A stretch of DNA of 64,000 bases from Eupeodes corollae. Taxonomy: Eukaryota > Arthropoda > Insecta > Diptera > Syrphidae. Shown one piece after another: positions 59,310 through 64,000 of the stretch; the first letter of the stretch is position 1; each line of letters opens with the position of its first letter. Location: assembly GCF_945859685.1 (NCBI RefSeq), contig NC_079149.1:7041118-7105117 (forward strand), in the 5' to 3' direction. The notes under the pieces are model-generated. The model searched no databases and was not told where the DNA came from. It saw only the letters and a list, made by a program, of their open reading frames with translations. The position numbers and the translations under genes were made by a program.

Positions 59310-60405
59310 AACTTCCCATAGGAAGTTATTGTAATGGGTCCGATTTGTCAATTTGAAAATTTTGACATTTCTCGACGTTTCAAGGTCCCTAGAGTCGAAA
59401 TAAAAGATTTTTAGAAAGATGTCTTTGCGTGCGTGTGTTCGTACATATGTACGTTCGTACGTCCGTGCGATCGCGACGTTTTTTTGGTCGTCCATAGCTC
59501 AAGAACCAGAAGAGATATCGATTTCAAATAAATTTTGTTATACAGATAAAAAGGCAGAAAAATTGCGTAGGTGGTTTTTATTACCGTAGCAGTTTGAAAA
59601 AAAGGTGAACATTTTGGTTAACCCTAAATATCTTACGAACGAATTTGTCATCTCCAAAATTTTACGACTAAAATATGATTTCATCTCCAAAACAATTTTG
59701 TGCAACGAAGAATAATATTTTTGACATCTGATAAAATTTTAAGGAAAATCGAATTGACAGTTTTTTTATAAAAAATAAAAATCTAAGAAAAACATTACTC
59801 AAAGTTGGTAAAAATTGAATATCGATTCAAATATCTTTTCAACAACTTGAAATTAACGCTTCGAACTTATTTTATCTTATAAGAAATATTGTTTTCAACA
59901 TTCTGACAAATGTTGAGAAAAATCGAATTGACAGTTTTTTACACAAAAATTTAACAAAAGTTGGTACAAATTGATTTTCGACTCAAATATCTTTGCAAAA
60001 ATTGTAGATATTGGCTTTAAACTACTTTTATCTTTAAAAAAATATTGTTTTGACATTCAGTAAAATTTTGAAAAAAATCGAATGGACGGTTTTTGTACAA
60101 AAAATTAAAAACATAAGAAAAAATTAACAAAAGTTAGTAAAAATTGATTTTCGACACAAATATCTTTTGAAAAATTTGAAATATTGGCTTCAAACTTATT
60201 TTATTTTACAGAAAATATTGTTTTCGATATTCAGTAATTTTTATATAAAAATCCAACAGTCCGTTTTTTCATAAAAAATAAAATCTACAAAAAATAGTAC
60301 TCAAATTTGGTAAAAATTAATACGAATACATATAGACAAACTTTTAAGCAAGACAAATCGACAGACGGAATTGGAAGTTATCAGTGTGGGTCGCATCCCA
60401 GCCTC
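59310..60405 (+). repeat. hairpin-ended AT repeat family, copy 6 (best preserved)
   Basis: It starts with the hairpin AACTTCCCATAGGAAGTT at 59310. It has the CG-rich 'cgtgcgtgtgttcg' run near 59427, then internal units whose GAATTGACAG (or variant) marks lie at 59751, 59925 and 60080, i.e. 174 and 155 bases apart. It ends with ACAGACGGAATTGGAAGTTA and GGGTCGCATCCCAGCCTC at 60405. No coding potential. Confidence 0.85.
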
Positions 60406-60419
60406 TTTTTTCAGTTGAA

Positions 60420-61281
60420 AGTCTGACATATAAGAAATGGATCGCTATCGCACAACGCATACAAATTGTCAAAACCTACCACAAAAATGGTGATTCTGCC
60501 ACAGCCACATATCGTGTTTTAAGAAGAGATTATGGTCTACACAACTACGGAAGCAATTGTCAAAATTTGAAGTGACTGGATTGGTTACAAATATTGTAAG
60601 GCTTGTACATTGCACATCATCGTTACGCTCGCAACACTGAAAATATCGCTGCTGTCGATTCCTAGTAGTTCTCAGGAACTAGGACTGTCTTACGGCACAT
60701 TATGGCGTATTTTGCATTTGGATCTACACCTACATCCATATAAAGTCCAGTTCAAACTTTAACTGAAGCCAGCTAACCATTCACAATGTCGCGGTCGTAG
60801 ATGCGTCGAATAGGTGCTTGAACAACAGGTAGTGGACGGTGATTTTTCGAAAAAAATCTTCCTCAGTATTCGTCGATCATTTCTCACTCGGTGGGAATGT
60901 TAATAAACAAAATTGTCGTATTTGGGGTTCTCAGAACGCACAAGTAATAGAAGAGAGGCCATTACATCCACAAAGAGTCAATTTTTGGTGCGCTCTTTGG
61001 TCCGGAGGTGTGATTGCACCTAACTTCTTAGAAAACGACGTTGAAACGACTATCACCGTCAATTCGGAGCATTATGGTCATATGATTACCGACTTTTGTT
61101 TGTCTTGTTTCAACAAGGCGCGAAAGACCGTGTTTATGCAGATAAACCTTTAACTCTCGAGCACTTAAAACCCAACATTCGTCAAGTTATAGCTAAAATG
61201 CCCCACAATATGTGTCAAAAAGTAGTTGAAAATTACCTCAAAAGAATCGATGCTTGCAACACTTCGAATGGTGTTCATTAA
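60420..61281 (+). pseudogene. internally deleted mariner-type transposase gene
   Basis: The plus strand encodes an N-terminal helix-turn-helix region (QRIQIVKTYHKNGDSATATY from 60444). Next come SQELGLSYGTLWRILHLDLH (about 60672-60730), a VNKQNCRIWG and FWCALWSGGV block (about 60900-61010), and a HYGHMITDF block to about 61100. It then jumps directly to KDRVYADKP and the C-terminal MCQKVVENYLKRI (61210-61250). The segment that normally carries the later catalytic acidic residues is missing, and several frameshifts and stops are present. It cannot encode active transposase but could be mobilised in trans if termini survive; I did not identify the termini. Confidence 0.8.
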
Positions 61282-64000
61282 AATGGTGAAGAGTTTTACA
61301 CTAATGTCAACGTTCAAACTTTATAACATTAAAGAAGTATCATATAAACAAAATATCTTATATGTGTTTTATTAAAGTTTTACTTTTGAAACCGCAAAAT
61401 GGGTAACCTTGTACAAATTTCTTAAAATCTTTAAAATTTTAGTATACTATAATATTTTTGTTCTGTTGATTACAACTTTCTTGCATTCGCACTTGGCTTA
61501 AGCCTCTCTACATTTCCTATACTAAAAGTAAATCTGCTACTCAGACATTCGTATTTTTTTTTTCAATTTCTAAAATCCTAAACCATTCAATTTTCCAGGT
61601 GACACTTTAAAATGATAATGACTGTGACACTAACAAGATAAAGATTTAATCTGAACGGCAAATGTAAAAATCGAAGTAGAACATTTTTATATAAATTATT
61701 TAAATTCGCAAAATCCAATTTCAGTCCAGTGTGTCATAATTAAATCACTTTATTATAACCTTACTTGATGCACTTAAAGTTTTTGCTAATTTTCTCAGGA
61801 GCTTATATTTATTTTTTTAATTGATAAGAAAATCGTCATTGATAACAGATGTTAGGATTTCATTTAAAGTTAATTTAAAGTTAAGTTCATGGGACTTATA
61901 ATGATATTAATAAAATATTTATGAAATTTACATTTAGGAAGTTAATAAATACATTTTTATAAATAATGTCACACGAAAGAATTTATATAATTGCCTTATT
62001 GTTATTAATAAAGTATGCAATAAAATAGGAAAATCTAGCATTTTGAAAAAAGCTGTAATGAAATCAGAAATTTGATATTTGTTTGAGTTTGTTTTTTATT
62101 GATTTCTAAATCCAGAAATGTTTTTATTAGAGATATAAATCGGATTTTTAATTTCACTTTATATTTATTAAAATTTGATAAGAAACTCGTTTAATGATAA
62201 CAAACAAGTTGATATGCGTAACTTGTTATAAGTTAAATGATTAGGCATACGTCAAGGCCATTTCGGGGTGTGTATACCTCCTATAATCTTGGACACACAA
62301 ATTCTTAGTCCAAGAAGTACAAGTATACATCAAATTAGTTCAACATTCTCTATGAAATTCAAGTCGTACTTCTTCTTGTTCTTTATACCATAAAAATTAA
62401 TTATTATTATTTGTTTAGTCTGAACAAAATCTTATCAACAATACAAGAAACCCATTTGAACAATCTTAATTGTTTTATAAGAAATTTTTACTGACCTGTA
62501 GATTGCAACGTAAATAAATACGAGCAAGGTTATAAAGGTACTAGTTTCATTCTTAATATGGAATTAAAAGACATATGAGATTCAAAAACTTTTGTCATAA
62601 ACAATTAAATAAATAAATGCAAAACAAGGACACTTGCTAATAATTGTCTTTCTCTTCACTATAAGTATTAAAGTCGAAGGTCATCCTAAAGAAGTTTTTT
62701 TATCAAATATGTCACCAAATTTATGGTATTCTTTTAGAATCATCTAATTTGTATCTTACAAACAGAACACAATGACTTAGACTTGAAATTAATTATGCTA
62801 GGATTATGGTATTCCACAAGGAAGCTATGTTGGACCTCCTCTATTTATTACTTTTAAAAACGATATAACCTTTTTACTATTTTCTTATTTCTCCTGATGA
62901 TAAAAAAGTAAAGCACAAAAGAAATTGAAAAAAATTGACTATTTAAATTCTTTCAAGCAAAAGATGAATTGAAAAAGAAATGAAAGTACAAAATAAAATT
63001 TCTAAATACCTCAGAAAACCACTATTGCCTACATTTGAAATCAAAAGCATTTAACAGACGGTTGATAGAATGTATCAATGGACATAAAAAACATATTTTA
63101 AAAGTGAACTGATAATATATTGTCGCATATTGAATTCTTCGAATTTATGTTGTGAATGTGTGTCCCACATTAGGGTTCGAGTTAAGGTTAGGTTAAGAAT
63201 TAGCTCCAGGAACACTAGGAATCTGGATAATCTAATCATCTTTATTTTCCTTGAGGAAAAGGAACATGGAAAAAAATAATCTATAAAATTAAAAACAAAA
63301 TGAGTTCATTGTACAAAATCCTTTGGCGAGTTCAAAGTTCTGTTATCTTCAATTGACAACTCATCATCTTCCAATTTATACTTGATAGAAAAGTTGACAG
63401 CTAACCAGACAATTGATGAATTAATATTGTTCACAATAACGAGTATTTCCTTCAAAACTGATAATCAAACCTTATTCACAATTGATCAATATAATATTTG
63501 CAATTAACTCTTTGACAGTAATAATGACATTTATCAAATGAAAATCAATTATTCAAGTAGATCTTTGCAATAAGGGTGATTGAACAGAAAAGCTTAATTT
63601 TGACACATTTTACGGAACGACCTAATGAACACCTCTATGTCCCCAGCGAACTTAGGCCTGCCTAAATGATAAGAAATAAAACAAAAGCCATCATTATATT
63701 CAAACAAAGAATTTAAAATTTCGTCATTATTATTGCGCAAAAGATAAGATTCAAAAGAACCATAATAATTTATTACTCAGAATGAAATATCAAAAAAAGA
63801 AAAGTCAGCCCCCTAGACAGTTTTTGAACAAGTAAACAAAATGAATGACTAAGGTTTCAAAGTCTAAAGTCTCATAATATAACGAAAAGTATAGCCCTAA
63901 TTTATATTTCCTTCCACTTCACTTCATTTTACTTGTGTTTATAATTTTTTGTACTCTCATTATCGCACTCAATGTCATGGTTCATAAAATTTAAGATCTA
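61282..64000. other. gene-less right end of the window
   Basis: AT-rich sequence without a recognisable gene, RNA or clear repeat on either strand. Confidence 0.4.

Noticed and set aside
1..64000. CRISPR arrays, bacterial operons, rRNA or tRNA genes
   Set aside because: No regular direct repeats with unique spacers, no bacterial gene order, and no tRNA or rRNA sequence that I could recognise; the DNA is eukaryotic.

Overview
This is AT-rich animal DNA, most likely from an insect and probably a fly (Diptera). The evidence is split genes with GT/AG introns, sugar transporters of the insect trehalose-transporter (Tret1-like) type, and many insect-type non-LTR retrotransposons and mariner/MITE remnants. 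There is no operon structure, no CRISPR array and no RNA gene that I can recognise. The host assignment is an inference from gene type only.

The host genes form one family. Five complete five-exon Tret1-like sugar transporter genes of the major facilitator superfamily (MFS) lie head-to-tail on the minus strand: 19476-21311, 23955-25766, 34814-36654, 39765-41628 and 54597-56588. They are called A to E here and encode proteins of 514 to 530 residues. A sixth copy is represented only by its first coding exon at 8332-8496; its other exons must lie left of the window or be lost. All complete copies share the same four intron positions and phases (0, 1, 0, 1) and nearly identical exon lengths (exon 2 136, exon 3 341-344, exon 4 157-160 bases), so they arose by tandem duplication. 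A, B and C resemble one another most, as do D and E, matching their order. They probably import or export trehalose or other sugars at the plasma membrane.

The DNA between the genes is mostly repeats. (1) A hairpin-ended, AT-rich repeat of about 1.0-1.4 kb with an internal period of about 155-175 bases occurs six times (1379, 6037, 14499, 44851, 46709, 59310). (2) 10690-13353 is a broken transposase-like gene interrupted by a foldback-type element (11454-12471) and a MITE. (3) 28.1-34.2 kb holds an RTE-like LINE with a 16-base target-site duplication inside an older jockey-like LINE, then a short-palindrome array, then a second LINE with a 13-base duplication. (4) 51.4-53.9 kb holds another LINE and a short SINE-like insertion. 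(5) 60.4-61.3 kb holds an internally deleted mariner-type transposase gene. (6) Several degenerate tandem arrays sit next to the transporter genes: three repeats of about 330 bases upstream of B, an array of about 135-base units downstream of A, and a CTTAAGC array at 13.6-14.1 kb.

No host pathway other than sugar transport is visible. The most unusual material is the layered mobile-element insertions and the uncatalogued arrays flanking the transporter genes.
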